In this document: positions 49,148 through 60,326 of the stretch, one piece after another
How positions within the stretch are numbered: position 1 is the first letter of the stretch
Layout: every line of letters begins with the position of its first letter
Source of the DNA: Laetiporus sulphureus 93-53
Taxonomy: Eukaryota; Basidiomycota; Agaricomycetes; Polyporales; Laetiporaceae
Length of the DNA: 64,000 nucleotides
NCBI RefSeq assembly: GCF_001632365.1
Contig: NW_024468532.1
Coordinates: 255,623-319,622 of the forward strand
Reading direction: 5' to 3'
Position numbers and translations under genes: made by a program
Notes under the pieces: generated by a model
What the model saw: the letters and a program-made list of their open reading frames with translations, nothing else
The model's database searches: none
Told to the model about the DNA's origin: nothing

Positions 49148-51036
49148 TCACACATCAACGGGCGGCGGGGCTACGAAGGAGGCATGTGAGAAGACACCTG
49201 CGACGGTTTCAATGGGATGCTCACGACAACAGGCGTTTTCGGACGGGTTGCATTCTTCATCCGGAGGGCAGAGAATGAGGCATGACGTCTCTTCTGACGT
49301 CTGTAGCATAGACGGGAGTGAATAATGAAGAAAACGCGCGAAGAAGAGCTATACAAGACCTTGAGGTGCTCTTCAGGCGGGGAGTTCCGGGGATTATGGT
49401 ATTCCGGTTGAATGGTACTTGAATGAATTCCTTGATGATGAAGCGCCTTCCTGATCTCCGCAGCGACAGGCATGAAGTCGTGGTTCCTGGAAGCCATGAC
49501 ATGCACGGACGCGACGATCTTACTCTCCGAGAGCTGCCACACGTGAAGTTCGTGCAACGACAGCACACCATCCACTGCGAGGATAGCTTCCTTGACATCT
49601 TCTATATCGATCGTTGATGGAACACCCTGCAACAGAATGAAAGACGTGCTGCGCACTGCGTGGCAAATTATTAGGCCTGGAACAGGGCAATTGATGTGGA
49701 GAAATTGCGAACCTAGCGGTAACGCGGACGAGAAAATAATAACAGTAATCACCAAGCTGATGATTGGGTCGAAATAGTACTTGAAGCTCCATGTTGTGCG
49801 CCAGATGACTAGACCCGTTGCAATAACGCCGACGTTCCCCAACGCATCTCCTAGCACGTGTAGGAGAAGAGCACGCATGTTCATGGACCCGTGTGAGTGC
49901 CCGTGCTTTCCTTTCCCATGGGTGTGCTTGTCGTGCTCAGAGTGCGAATCCGATGTGCTGGATGCAGTCTCAGAAGTCAAAAGCGGGGTGTTTTCGTCAG
50001 CCGCAGGAGCTTCGCCGGCGGATGAGGTTGCCAGAGTCTCCTCATGATCGGATTCTTCCGCATGCTGGCCAGGCCTCGAACGAGATCGCCGCGAGCGAGA
50101 CTTGCCCCTTATACCAACCGGGGATGGCGAACGAGCGGAAGCAATCTCCTGGGCTGCCTGCACCATGGATGCACGAGTGGCCGCCGGATGACCATAGAGC
50201 GAATATGAGGATTCTGAGTCAGAGCGGGCTCGGGAGGTGGACGAGATCTTCTTGGGCTGTGTGACCTTGGCCTGCGGGACACGCTCCGCATCGCTATTCG
50301 AACGGACGCTTGAAGGCTTGGAGAGTGGATGACTCTCCTTGCCGTGTCCGTGGTCATGCCCATGTTCTGGATGAGGCGAAGTCAGTCGTATGCATACATG
50401 GAGGTAAAGGAACCGACCATGGAACAGGAACAGCCCTACAATGTTGGACGCAAGGCCCAATGATCCGACCAATACTACCAAGCGAGGGTTGCTAATTTCT
50501 GTCGCAGACCAATCGGTACCTTCGCACTACAACGAACAACGGAAGTTTCGTACCGGGGGTGCTGAAAAACCGCTCCACTGCCTCGAGGAAGATGGAGAAG
50601 CACAGAGCAAGCAAGAAGACACCGTTGATCAAAGCGGCCAAAATTTCCGCACGATGCCAGCCATAGGAGTAGCGAGAGTCGGTATGAGTCTGATTGGTGA
50701 GCTACATGGATTAAAAAACTATGAGCGGCCGCTTGTAATCGGGCAAGTGTAACGGTCTCACTTTGATTGCGTAGAGAGCGACGGCCAAACTCATAACATC
50801 GCTGCACTTCACAGTTACTTCACATCACCTCGGATAATGAGCTGGTCGTAACGCACTTCAACATATGAAAGCTGTCCGCAACGAGAGCCAATGAACCGAC
50901 GGCATATCCTGTCGAATCACCTAATCAGTTCCGCATGTTGGAGCCGAAGCGTGGAAGACGCACCGACAATGAGCTCGACGAAGAAGAAGAGAACATCGAT
51001 GACCAGAAGAAGGATGATACGGGTCGAACGATTCAT
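49148..51036 (-). CDS. ZRC1: Vacuolar zinc transporter of the CDF family (ZRC1/COT1-like)
   Basis: A cation diffusion facilitator that exports Zn2+ from the cytosol into the vacuole in exchange for protons. The start at 51036 gives a first membrane span (IILLLVIDVLFFFVELIVG), then GYAVGSLALVADSFHMLNDV with the zinc-site H-x3-D. MSLAVALYAIK, YSYGWHRAEILAALINGVFL and PRLVVLVGSLGLASNIVGLF follow. The cytosolic loop is His-rich (EHGHDHGHGKESH; later HTHGKGKHGHSHG) with a long Ser-rich insert. The second zinc site is LLLHVLGDALGNVGVIATGL. YYFDPIISLVITVIIFSSAL ends the membrane part, and VPSTIDIEDVKEAILAVDGV with LHELHVWQL is the cytosolic domain. A last exon gives a Cys-rich tail (SCLILCPPDEECNPSENACC). 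Convergent with MED5. Confidence 0.92.
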
Positions 51037-52456
51037 GGTTGGGGCAAGCCTGGGGTCATGTAGGGTTGGAACCGATTTTAGGGTGAACGTCGAGTGATCA
51101 CTGAATATCAGACCCTGACATACGCCACCTTCATTCGCGTAGAGTCACGTGACTCGGCTGCAAAGGAACTTCCGATTATGGATTCTTGGTGGCCACACGG
51201 AAATCAAACGTTGTGGCATCAGACTGCGAGATACGATCATCACGCTAACAGCCGACTCTCTCTTGCAAGATCCAACTTGGACTTTTCGTCGCCCGTAGAG
51301 TATCTAGCCGTCGCTGGCAGCGACCGCACTTGTTATCTTCGGTGCGGCGTCGAACCCGGGCCCACGTCAACACATATGGATCTAGGACATTCGGTACCTC
51401 AGAATCGGCCGATGCGTGCACTCTCTTCGCGATAAGGGGTATATATTGTCAACTACATGTCAACGCGCCGCAGTTGGGATTTCTGATACCTCGCGTTCAA
51501 TTGTACCTTGCCGACGTTTGCAGGTTACATGTGTCCTAACGGTGGTCTGCGACGGTAATTGCTCAGCTCAGTACACCTTCAGAGTGACTTTAAGTGGAGG
51601 CACGATAAACTGCACACTCAGGAGACGACCTTTAAAGTACAGGTTATGCTTGTATAGGACGAGCGGCTAAGGGTTCAGACGACAAAATTTGCTTGTAATG
51701 ACGTCTGATTAGTGTACACTGGATGAACGAAGTCGCTCGGGTGTGTATGCTTGCACCTGCTGATCAGGCCTACTAGTTCTTCCATCAACGCCATGCGCGC
51801 CAGTCAGGGGAGCCATAGACATGTCAAATGCCTTACTAAAATGCGAGTAGAAGTGAGGCCAGGCACTCCACGAGCAGGCGAGCCTCTGAGAGAAACATCA
51901 GACAGTACCTGGCAGTACTAGCGACGTATCAATATGGAGCCAATAGAAGGGTTCTCGACGGTGATAGGGAACGCTCGGTTCCGCTTCAGCGGAAGTCCAG
52001 TCAGAGTACCTTAAAGAAGACTTTGAACAAATCAAGAAGCGGATAAGCGACGAGCCTCGAGCAACTTGAGTTGTGCAGTAGCTTTGAAGGCATTAATTAA
52101 CGCAATTTTGATAGCCATTTAATCACCTCGAAGTTCGTGCATGGCCATGTGATATATAGTGGACAAATAGCATGTTGCTCATTGAAACTGGGTGAGGAGG
52201 CTATCATGACAAGTTAGAGGGGTTGGTTTACTGTGACAGGGGACGGTCGAATGAATTTTGAAAGGATGCCAATACGCTTCACGGGTCATGTGATGTGGAC
52301 GAGTTGTACCATATTCGGCAAGAGCTTCTAAGCTTTACTTTTCGCCGTGCTTGACGGTGTCGACCTCCTCGTTGCCACACGTTATACTCTCTGGTGCTGT
52401 CTGGTCCTCTCGTCTCATCTGCTTTCATATCAGACCACCACTATATCCCGGAAAAA
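51037..52456. promoter_or_regulatory. Divergent intergenic region ZRC1 / eIF3h
   Basis: 1420 bases between divergent starts. Plus-strand frames at 51094-51670 have no family motif. A gatatatag lies near 52149-52157 and gttatactc near 52381-52389, upstream of eIF3h. No repeats or RNA genes are recognised. Confidence 0.3.
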
Positions 52457-54014
52457 ATGGCCGCAACGTCGATGGCGGCAGCCCTTGCTGCAACCCTTCC
52501 CGCACCACAGACAGCACCTACACCTGCTGCACCTACACATGAAGCCATCCCGGCATCGATGTCCAGGGTGATCGACATTGAGGCGGAAATCCCCTTGACC
52601 TGCGTGCAGCTCGACGGCCTGGTGAGTGCGCGGTCTCCATGATTTATCCCTTCCACTTTCCCTGCGAGCATAATCTCCGGGGCGTCGCGCTTCCCTCGCT
52701 GTTTTTGTTCCATCCTCGCTCGTACCGTCCGGCCCTCCTTGCGACGCTATTGGATGTGTTTTTTTTTCATGCTCTGGAGCACTGAAACGCGACGATGCTG
52801 ACCGTGCCTTCTTGTATTTCGCATCTGGCTTTTGGGGTTCGGTCTTTTTGGGTGGGATGCTGCGCATGTTTTAGGTGGTCACGAAGATCATCAAGCATTC
52901 ACGCGAAGCGCAGGGTCCTCTTGCACATGGGCTCGTTCTCGGCCTCGACCTTGACGGTACCCTGGAAGTTACAAACTCGTTTCCCCTGCCAAACCACGCA
53001 TCGGACGATGATGACAAGTCGGCGAAGGGCATTGGTGAGTTAGTTTGAAACGTGCACATCGCTGCTGGATCTCTGATGGGGATTTAGCGCGGTACCAGTC
53101 GACAATGCTGCGTTCGTTGAAGGAGGTGCAGGCAGATGACAGCGTGGTGGGATTCTACCAGGCCATGACATTGGGGTCATTCTTTAATCAGACGCTGGTC
53201 GACACACAAGCCATTCATCAGGAGAAGCTAAGGCACGGCGGGGTTGTCATTGTGCACGGTAATTGTTTTCACGCGGGGAGGGCGACTTTCCTTTCCGTGA
53301 CTAACGTCATTATGCAGACCTGTCGCAAACCGCTCGCGGCAACGCGTCTTTCCGGGCGTTCCGGTTAACGAAAGCGTTCTTGGACGCTTACAAGAGACAC
53401 AACTTCAGCACAGTCAGGTGAGAGACGCTTTTTGCCGGCGCCGCTCTACAGCCTATTCAATGAGCACGTTTAGCCTAATAAACCACCGGCTTACGTTCTC
53501 ATCTATTCTGGAGGAAGTTACTCTCAAAATCCGGACGAGCCCCCTGTTGGGGTCGTTCCTGGAGACGCTCAAGGAAGCCACCCCATCATCACCGGCGGAC
53601 GTAAGCCCGTCATCAGGAGCATCAGCGCAGACGCTGCCACCCTCGTTTTCGACGCTTAATCTCGGAACATCGAGCGTCTCTCGGAATCTCGAGTTGATCA
53701 TTGAAGCCGTGGATAACTATAAGACGGAGGAGGGCAACCTCGCGTACCTGCAGCGGCAAATTGCGAGGGAGAAGGTGAAGACAGACGCATACGTCGCGAA
53801 ACGGAAGGAAGAGAACGCGACGCGGGCGGCACAGGGGCTGGCGCCATTGCCTGAGGAGGATGTGAGCAGGCTGTTCAAGATCCCTCCGGAACCGAGCCGG
53901 CTGGAGAGCATGCTGCTCCTCGGAAGGATCGACGCGTATGCGAAGAGCCTGGCCGAGACATCGAGCACGGGGTTGGTGAAGATGTATGCTGCAAAGGCCA
54001 ATTCGAGTACATGA
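52457..54014 (+). CDS. eIF3h: Translation initiation factor eIF3 subunit h
   Basis: An MPN-domain subunit of the eIF3 complex on the 40S ribosome. The first exon is Ala/Pro-rich (MAATSMAAALAATLPAPQTA) and ends VIDIEAEIPLTCVQLDGL. After a long intron comes VVTKIIKHSREAQGPLAHGL, VLGLDLDGTLEVTNSFPLPN, then YQSTMLRSLKEVQADDSVVG and FYQAMTLGSFFNQTLVDTQA, VVIVHDLSQTARGNASFRAF and RLTKAFLDAYKRHNFST. The deubiquitinase JAMM zinc motif is absent, as in all eIF3h. The C-terminal half is helical (LELIIEAVDNYKTEEGNLAY, LQRQIAREKVKTDAYVAKRK, LLLGRIDAYAKSLAETSSTG). The intron after QLDGL, about 250 bases, is the longest well-supported one in the window. Confidence 0.92.
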
Positions 54015-54389
54015 TGCCCTTGTCTTCTTACGCAGACCTATAAATCTCCTTTTTGAGGACAGGAGATACGAAGATAATGTCCGCATTGTGGCCCCGATGG
54101 TGCACATGGCGGGCGCCGAGTCGGCAAGGGGACGGCCGGCAAGGCGTGGGAGACAACCCTGGAAAATTCCATAAAACAAAATAATGCCCGCAGCAGCGGT
54201 CTTACGTGCACAACGTTGGTGGTGACCATCGCGTAGACGTCCTCTCTCCAGCCAGGGCTCAGTTCCTCCCCGTCTCTCTTTATAAAGGGCTCTCCTTTCT
54301 TCCCCGCTTTCAACTCGAGGCTCTGCTCGCCCGGCTACACTCCTACCCACCCTCTCTAGCACTTACTCTCTCTTGCCGTCTTTGCTGCC
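54015..54389 (+). promoter_or_regulatory. Promoter region of the secreted DPBB gene
   Basis: 375 bases. It contains a TATA box at 54281-54287 and a strongly pyrimidine-rich stretch from it to the ATG, the pattern of highly expressed fungal genes. Confidence 0.5.
54281..54287 (+). promoter_or_regulatory. TATA box (TATAAAG) of the DPBB gene
   Basis: Within ctctttataaagggctctcc, 103 bases before the ATG at 54390, followed by a CT-rich leader. Confidence 0.6.
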
Positions 54390-55499
54390 ATGTTCGTCAC
54401 CAAGGCCTTCCTTCTTTTTGGCCTCGCCCTCTCCGCATCTGGTCTCAGCGTACCGCACATTAATGCGCGCAACGCTGTTCACCACCGCTCCATTGCCGCC
54501 AGTGCGCCCGTCGCCGAGCCTGAGCCCATTGTGCAGCCGGAGAGCGTCGTTGTCAAGCCGAAGCGCAAGCGCAACCTGAACAAGCGCTGTGCTGTATCAA
54601 GCGACGTCCCCTCGGCTGCGTCTTCGTCGCTCGCACCCAGCAGCAGTGTCATTGTGGACCCCGTGTCATCGGTGGTTAGCAGCGCAGTTGCAAGTATAAC
54701 GTGAGCTACCATCTTTTGTTGGAAGCCATGCTATGATAATAACTGATGTCGCGTTCACAGCTCTCCCATCTCTGTCATTGCCGTGTCGTCTGTAGACCCA
54801 GTCTCGAGCGTCATTGCTGGGACCTCGAGTGTCATTGTTCCGACTTCGACCTCCGTCTACGTTGCACCGACTAGCACCGAGGCGGCTTCGACCATTGTGG
54901 CTGCCGCTACGACCTCTGAAGCTGAGAGCAGCTCCTACGTGGCTACCCCTACTGCTGCGGCGGATTCTAGCGAGCCTACCTGGATGTATGCCACCAACTC
55001 TGGCGATGGTGCGTCATTGACGGTCGACCCTGTTGTCATGCCATTTACGCGTATACTCTCCAGGCACCTACTACGCCGCTGGTCTGGGCGCGTGCGGTAT
55101 CACGAACACCGACTCGGACTACATCGTTGCAGTGTCCTGGGAGCTGTTCGACAACTACCCGTGAGTAACTGCCGCACTTACGACGCGTCTTCTCCACTCA
55201 CACGCGTCTTACATCACAGTGGCTATGACGGTACCAACCCGAACACGAACCCTGTCTGCAACAAGGGTATTACCGCTTCCTGTGCGTTTTGTCACAACCG
55301 TCTTCTATCACTTGCTTCTCGATCTGTCTTGAACCGTTTTTGTTCCGCAGATGGGGGCAAGTCCGTGTCGGTCACAGTTACCGACCGCTGCACGGGTTGC
55401 AGCACGACGAGCCTCGACTTCACGCCGACCGCGTTCGGAGATCTTGCCGATCTCTCCATCGGCCGTCTGACTGATGTGACCTGGGAGTTCACATCCTGA
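54390..55499 (+). CDS. Secreted double-psi beta-barrel (RlpA-like/expansin-related) protein
   Basis: A secreted protein with a C-terminal DPBB domain, the fold of expansins and fungal barwin-like proteins. A signal peptide opens it (MFVTKAFLLFGLALSASGLS). A basic K/R stretch follows (VVVKPKRKRNLNKR), a possible Kex2-type cleavage site at NKR. A long Ser/Thr/Val/Ala linker of about 130 residues is probably O-glycosylated. The DPBB domain is GTYYAAGLGACGITNTDSDY, IVAVSWELFDNYPGYDGTNP, NTNPVCNKGITA, then GGKSVSVTVTDRCTGCSTTS and LDFTPTAFGDLADLSIGR, ending VTWEFTS. Both conserved acids (the Asp in TDRC and in LDF) and the paired cysteines are present. No expansin CBM63 module follows, so it belongs to the loosenin-like single-domain group. 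Four introns. Confidence 0.88.
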
Positions 55500-55809
55500 G
55501 CGACTCGCAGCAAGCCCTGCGCCGTCTTCCCCATGACGCACGAAGACATACTACAACCCCCAACGTTCACGTTATCACTTTCATTTGCTTTCCTCTGGTT
55601 CTCTGGTTTTCCACGTCCATAGCATTCTCCCGTTCTTTCGGCACCTGGGTGTCCCTCTGATTGCTTCGCGTGCGAAGGCGGAGGCTAGGAAATACGGGTC
55701 GTATGATGAGCTGTCTATGTCGTTGCATCGAGCATGCATAATTCGGTCCACTAGCTCTAGATGCGCTTGCGCGCTGTTTATTGTTGACTTATGTACATCC
55801 GGGTAGATG

Positions 55810-55861
55810 TTCACAGAATTGAAATCAAGAATAGGAATCGTAGATTGACTGCTGCGTTCAT
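55810..55861 (+). repeat. 52-bp direct repeat, copy 1
   Basis: Matches 56426-56477 at 45 of 52 positions without gaps by manual alignment. It begins TTCA and ends TTCAT in both copies. Confidence 0.75.
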
Positions 55862-56409
55862 AAGGTGGTAGGGCCGGTGCCGGCAGCGCCCGCTACGACG
55901 AGCGCGGTTACTTTGCTAATCGGCGCTTCATGCGTTTCAAGCACCGGAATTGAGTAACACCGCCTGTCGTGTAATAAGATTTGGTCTTCCTTACCGTGGT
56001 TTATCTTTTGGAGAGATGTGGCATGAACAGGCTTGTCATTTTTTCAAATCATTTCGTTTGTCAGTCATCGCCCTAGAATTCGAATTGTGTGCATGCCAGT
56101 TCCCATAATGGGCAGCTAGTTCGGTCACTTTTCAGTGATAGAGGAGCTCGAATACGATGTGGAAACGGAGGTATGTAAATCGACTACATAATCCTGTGAA
56201 GATGTTCATCGTGCCACAGAATGCGACAGGCACTGTGGCGACGGTCATACAGATGCACAGGGAAAGAGATCACGAGACATGACGCGCAATGGAGCGATCA
56301 CTTCAGGGCAGACGTGTTCCGCCGATCGCTAATTTTCGCGGAGAGCCTTGTGAGCTTCAAATCCACAAGACCCACTACTATCGTAGCGGGAATGTCATAG
56401 TGTGGACTG

Positions 56410-56423
56410 GAACGTGCGTGAGT
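56410..56423 (+). repeat. 14-bp direct repeat, left copy
   Basis: GAACGTGCGTGAGT, identical to 56482-56495. It lies 2 bases before copy 2 of the 52-bp repeat. Confidence 0.8.
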
Positions 56424-56425
56424 GA

Positions 56426-56477
56426 TTCAGAGAATTGCAAACAAGAATAGAAATCGTAGATCGATTGCTGCCTTCAT
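56426..56477 (+). repeat. 52-bp direct repeat, copy 2
   Basis: Diverged duplicate of 55810-55861 (7 mismatches of 52). It is enclosed by the 14-bp direct repeats. Confidence 0.75.
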
Positions 56478-56481
56478 CCTA

Positions 56482-56495
56482 GAACGTGCGTGAGT
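56482..56495 (+). repeat. 14-bp direct repeat, right copy
   Basis: GAACGTGCGTGAGT, identical to 56410-56423 and 72 bases downstream of it. Confidence 0.8.
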
Positions 56496-56607
56496 AAAAC
56501 CAATGACAACAATACACGTATTATTCAATCCTAGCATCATAAAGATGGTTGCAAGATGCCTGGTGGAACAACAATGTTTCATACAACATCTTTACTGCGC
56601 CAATGCC

Positions 56608-59600
56608 TCATGTCCGTCGCTTAACTGACTTCCAGTACGCCTCAACTTCCGTGCTTCGTACGGCTTCCCGCACAGCCGCCTCGAGGTCGTCGCCGTCACC
56701 GTCACCGTCGCCATGCCCAACCCCTTGCCCACCAGGCCCTGTGCCTGTGAGCGTAGCAGCCACATCAAGCGCAAGCATGCGCAACGGTGACGCGGTCGGC
56801 AGCTTAGCGAAAGGTCCGGACAGCCTACCCCGCGTCTCGTGCGTGACGACAAAATACGGCACCAGACGCATGCGGAGAGACGAGACGACCTGCACGCGAA
56901 CAACCGTGAGCGACGCGCGGCGAGACCGGTGCTGAGACCGAGCGGATCACACGCACCTCGTCTCGAAGTAGCGGTGAGTTGCGTTCGCACAGCCTTAGGA
57001 GGAAGCGTAGAATCGTCTGCGCGGGAATGAGCACAACCATGGAAATGAATGCAACTTATTAGTATGCCCACAGCCGTTACAAGGACGCGAAACCCCGTTT
57101 GTTCGGTCACTCACCTCCGTCGTGGGCAGCGAGCCCGCGCCGAGTTCCCAGAGCGTACGCGGAAGCTGCTGGATCCACTCCTCCAACCTCCGGTCCTGAT
57201 CCGCGTGAAGGCCGGCTTTGAAAGCTCCCCGATATTCAGGCTCGCGTTCGAGCTGCATGTGGGAGAAACACGGCGGCAAAGGGAGAGAACAGAATTAGCC
57301 TTCGCGGAGAGAAAGCCCGGAGTGTGAGACACGCACCAACACGAGCCGTGCGAGGAAGTCGACTGTATGCCGTTTGACGGCGGACGTGGACGACGCCCTG
57401 AGTGCGTGCTCAACCATCACCCCCAAAACTGCCAATGCATCGGGATCGTTATCGTTAGCCGACTTGCGCGGGCTGTTTAATAGAGACCAAATCGTTGGCA
57501 GGAGCGCACTGTAGGCTGCGGGCGTGATCGGGCGGGCGAGCGACCCCGGGGCGGGGGCGGCCTCACCCCGAAGAAGCTGGACGACGTAAGTTCGCACATG
57601 AGATGTCTGCACGGCAGGCAGGGCGGACGACGCGGGTGCGGAGATGAAGTGCTTAGAAGGCTTGCTTCGGCGGGGATTAGGTTGCTTGGCGGGCAGGTTA
57701 GAAGACTCGGGGGAGGCGAGCACAAGGAAAGAGGTGAGTTCGCAATAGATGAGATTGAGGTCCTGATACACCTGCTCGATCTAGAAGTCCATGTAGTTGG
57801 TTAACAGTAAGATTGAGCGAAAGTGTTCATGGATATTACCTTGATGTCGCGCCTTGCCGTCGTGGATCCACTCACTATGAACGGGAAATATGGTGCGAAG
57901 TACCCGAGTATGAGCTTCAGGTCCTCGACCGCGTTCTGCCCTTTCGCACTCTGCAACCACTAGGAATCAGAGTGGAAATCGAAACAGTGCAGATTTTTAT
58001 GCACCTCCGCAGGCTCGCGCAAGACCGCGCCATACAGGCTTAGGCAGATCTCCGCGATGACGAGTACCATCTGGAGCTCCGTCTCGGGCGGGCCGACGCT
58101 CGGAGAGAACACGGCGGGCGCGCAGTCCAGGAAGGTCGCTGTGAGCGTCGGATAAAGCGTGCGCGCAAGGTGCTGCGAGAGTTGGTCATATTAGTGTCAT
58201 ATTGAGAATGAACAGTAACGAAAGAAGGGGGTACGTACAGCTGCAAAAGACACCTTGACGCTAGAGCCCTCTAGCGAGCGAGTGGAATCTTGGACGTCGA
58301 GATTCATGAGGTCTTGGAGGGCGAATGAGTCCCCAACCGAGGCCTTTGCCAGTTCATAGGTTCCCTGGAATTTCTCAAAGTTGCTTTCCATATCAGTTTC
58401 TGGGGACCATGTCTCGGAGACTTGTTGATGCGGACCCGACACTGAGAATGAGGCATAAAATGATGGCCGGAGGAGAGCATCGAAGGCGTCAAAGGCTTCG
58501 AAAGAGGCGAAGTACGGGGCCAGGAACCAGGTAGGAGTAGCTGCTGTGTGTGAGTGGGTGTCGGAGGAGAACGAGGTGACATTGGAGGAAGTAGCGAGCG
58601 CATGTTGTAGGAAAGAGGACAAGGATTTTAGCGCGATGAGTTTAGACTGTCGAGGAGTGCGCAAGGTGAGCGAGTTACAGCAAAGAAAAGCATTAATGCA
58701 CTGAACGCACCCCCATGGACAAAACTACGCTTGCTGTGGAGGTCGCCTGCATATGCCCAGTGTCTGAAACGCTGGACTCAGCATCGCCTTCGCTATGAAA
58801 GGCAGATACTAACTCTCACCTCCGCCCTCACCGAACGTCGTTCCAGCATTCAGTATCCCAAGGTACCCCTCCAAGACCCTCCTTCCATGACTACTCGGCT
58901 GGAGCCATCCCTCTGTGACAAGCTCAGGTAGGACTTCAAGGAAGAGGTCGAGGAAACGGATGGCGTCAATGCGAATTTCGGGGAAAATATGAGTCTGGGC
59001 GGAAGTGGTAAAGAGAAGAAGGATGGGTGTGTGTGGTACGAGGTCTTCCTAATGGCCAATAATCAGGGAGTGTGAGGCGGCTTAGAAGATGGTAAGTACA
59101 TGGGGAATTTGGGGGAGGAGCCAACCGAAGAACGAGAGCAGGGTCTTGCGTATGTTTGCATCCTGAATGGAAGTTCAGCGACAAACTAGCAACTTATCTG
59201 TGTGTGCAGAGGGCGAACCTCATCGCCTATGACTCTCACGCAACTGTTAATGAGGACTGTTAGGTTCGGTAAGATCAGTTCTGGATGCGAATCCAGAAGT
59301 TCCCGCAGGCCGAGAATTGCATCTACGGACCATTTCATCAGCACTATGCATGTCGAATGTTCAGAGCAGTGTTTATACCTCTTCGAGTGCTAGCATTGTA
59401 ATGCTTCAAATACGCAATCAGATCATCAAATGTGAGCTTCCGCTTGGTGGTAGGCACATCCGAGGCCCTGTCATGCGCGATGCTCTGAGAGGGAAGCGCA
59501 ATAGCTGTCTTGATCGTACTTCAGTCAAATGCAGCATCGCATTGCGTGTCACGTACAGCGAGCTTTGAAGGAAGTGTCTACGGCATTGGAGGGTGCCCGC

Positions 59601-59732
59601 TTGCCCTTGCCGAGCTTGAGCTTCGCTTTCTGATAGGGCAGCGTGAATACAAAGTCTGCATCAAATGTTTTCTGCTGAACATACTGTGAAGTCAGCGGCC
59701 TTGTCCTTTTTCTTCCTTGTACTCTTAGGCAT
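56608..59732 (-). CDS. IPI1: Pre-rRNA processing protein IPI1 (TEX10-like, Rix1 complex)
   Basis: Ipi1 is part of the Rix1 complex on pre-60S particles and is needed for ITS2 processing. The true start is the ATG at 59732: the short exon MPKSTRKKKDKAADFT splices over a 53-base intron to KAKLKLGKGKRAPSNAVDTS, the family's basic N-terminus. IALPSQSIAHDRASDVPTTK, RKLTFDDLIAYLKHYNASTR and the HEAT-like segments follow on short exons. Further exons give FLAPYFASFEAFDAFDALLR, ELQMVLVIAEICLSLYGAVL, ILGYFAPYFPFIVSGSTTAR, VYQDLNLIYCELTSFLVLAS, ALLPTIWSLLNS and LGVMVEHALRASSTSAVKRH. The stop at 56608 ends VEAYWKSVKRRT. Over ten exons, about 750 residues. The C-terminal third carries a GD-repeat (GHGDGDGDGDD). 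N-terminal identification is firm; middle exon borders are approximate. Confidence 0.85.
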
Positions 59733-60326
59733 TGTGTGGCCTCCTTGTAAAAATACAGATGAAGGAAGCGCCGTCGCCCTCGCGGGAGTGCGATCGAGGC
59801 CACGTGGTCGTACCTCCGAGAAATCGCCGCTGCTATCTCGTCCTGAGGCTTGTTCGGCGCTCGTCGATCAACTATTCATTCATGTCCACCATAACTCTCT
59901 ATGCAGCTTGTATAACCCAGTGATCTGGCATCCTCATTCGTAGCTCATGAGGATAAGCGACTTCAATGGAAAGTATGGCCGGAAGCTGCTGGAACGCGGT
60001 GCCTACAGTCAAGTCATTCTTCTCCATGATGTTGGGCCTTTCTCGGATGCCCTTTTCACCGCTATTTCTCGCGTACGGCTTCTGTCCATATTCATAGCAA
60101 ACTCGCCTCACGGCACGGCCATCCTCTCGACGCGTACGCCTTATTATTTAGAACAAGAATCGATGCGACTTTCCCGAATGACCGTCCACCTGACTGACTC
60201 TAAGACCGACTTTCCACCGGCTGGGATGCGTCTCTTCGCGTAGTCGCAACATGGCCACAGGCTCTATTATTGACCGTGATTGCAGTATAAATTGCGTCAG
60301 CATCGGGCTCCCAGTGGCCATCGCCG
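59733..60326. promoter_or_regulatory. Divergent intergenic region IPI1 / mannanase
   Basis: 594 bases. An open frame from 59947 to 60243 on the plus strand has no family motif and is probably chance. A TATAAAT lies at 60286-60292 for the mannanase. No TATA element is evident for IPI1. Confidence 0.4.
60286..60292 (+). promoter_or_regulatory. TATA box (TATAAAT) of the mannanase gene
   Basis: In gcagtataaattgcg, 35 bases before ATG 60327 and 47 before ATG 60339. The close spacing implies a very short leader. Confidence 0.5.

Larger units (their letters stand above)
55500..56607. other. Convergent intergenic region DPBB gene / IPI1
   Basis: 1108 bases between two 3' ends, with no supported gene. 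It holds two diverged copies of a 52-bp repeat (55810-55861 and 56426-56477) and a 14-bp direct repeat pair around the second copy. Confidence 0.45.

Noticed and set aside
51336..51360. tRNA-like B box on the minus strand (GGGTTCGACGCC)
   Set aside because: The flanking bases do not pair as a T-arm and no A box or acceptor stem is present at the right distance.
59947..60243. 98-codon plus-strand frame between IPI1 and the mannanase
   Set aside because: No family motif, and it occupies the expected promoter region of the mannanase.
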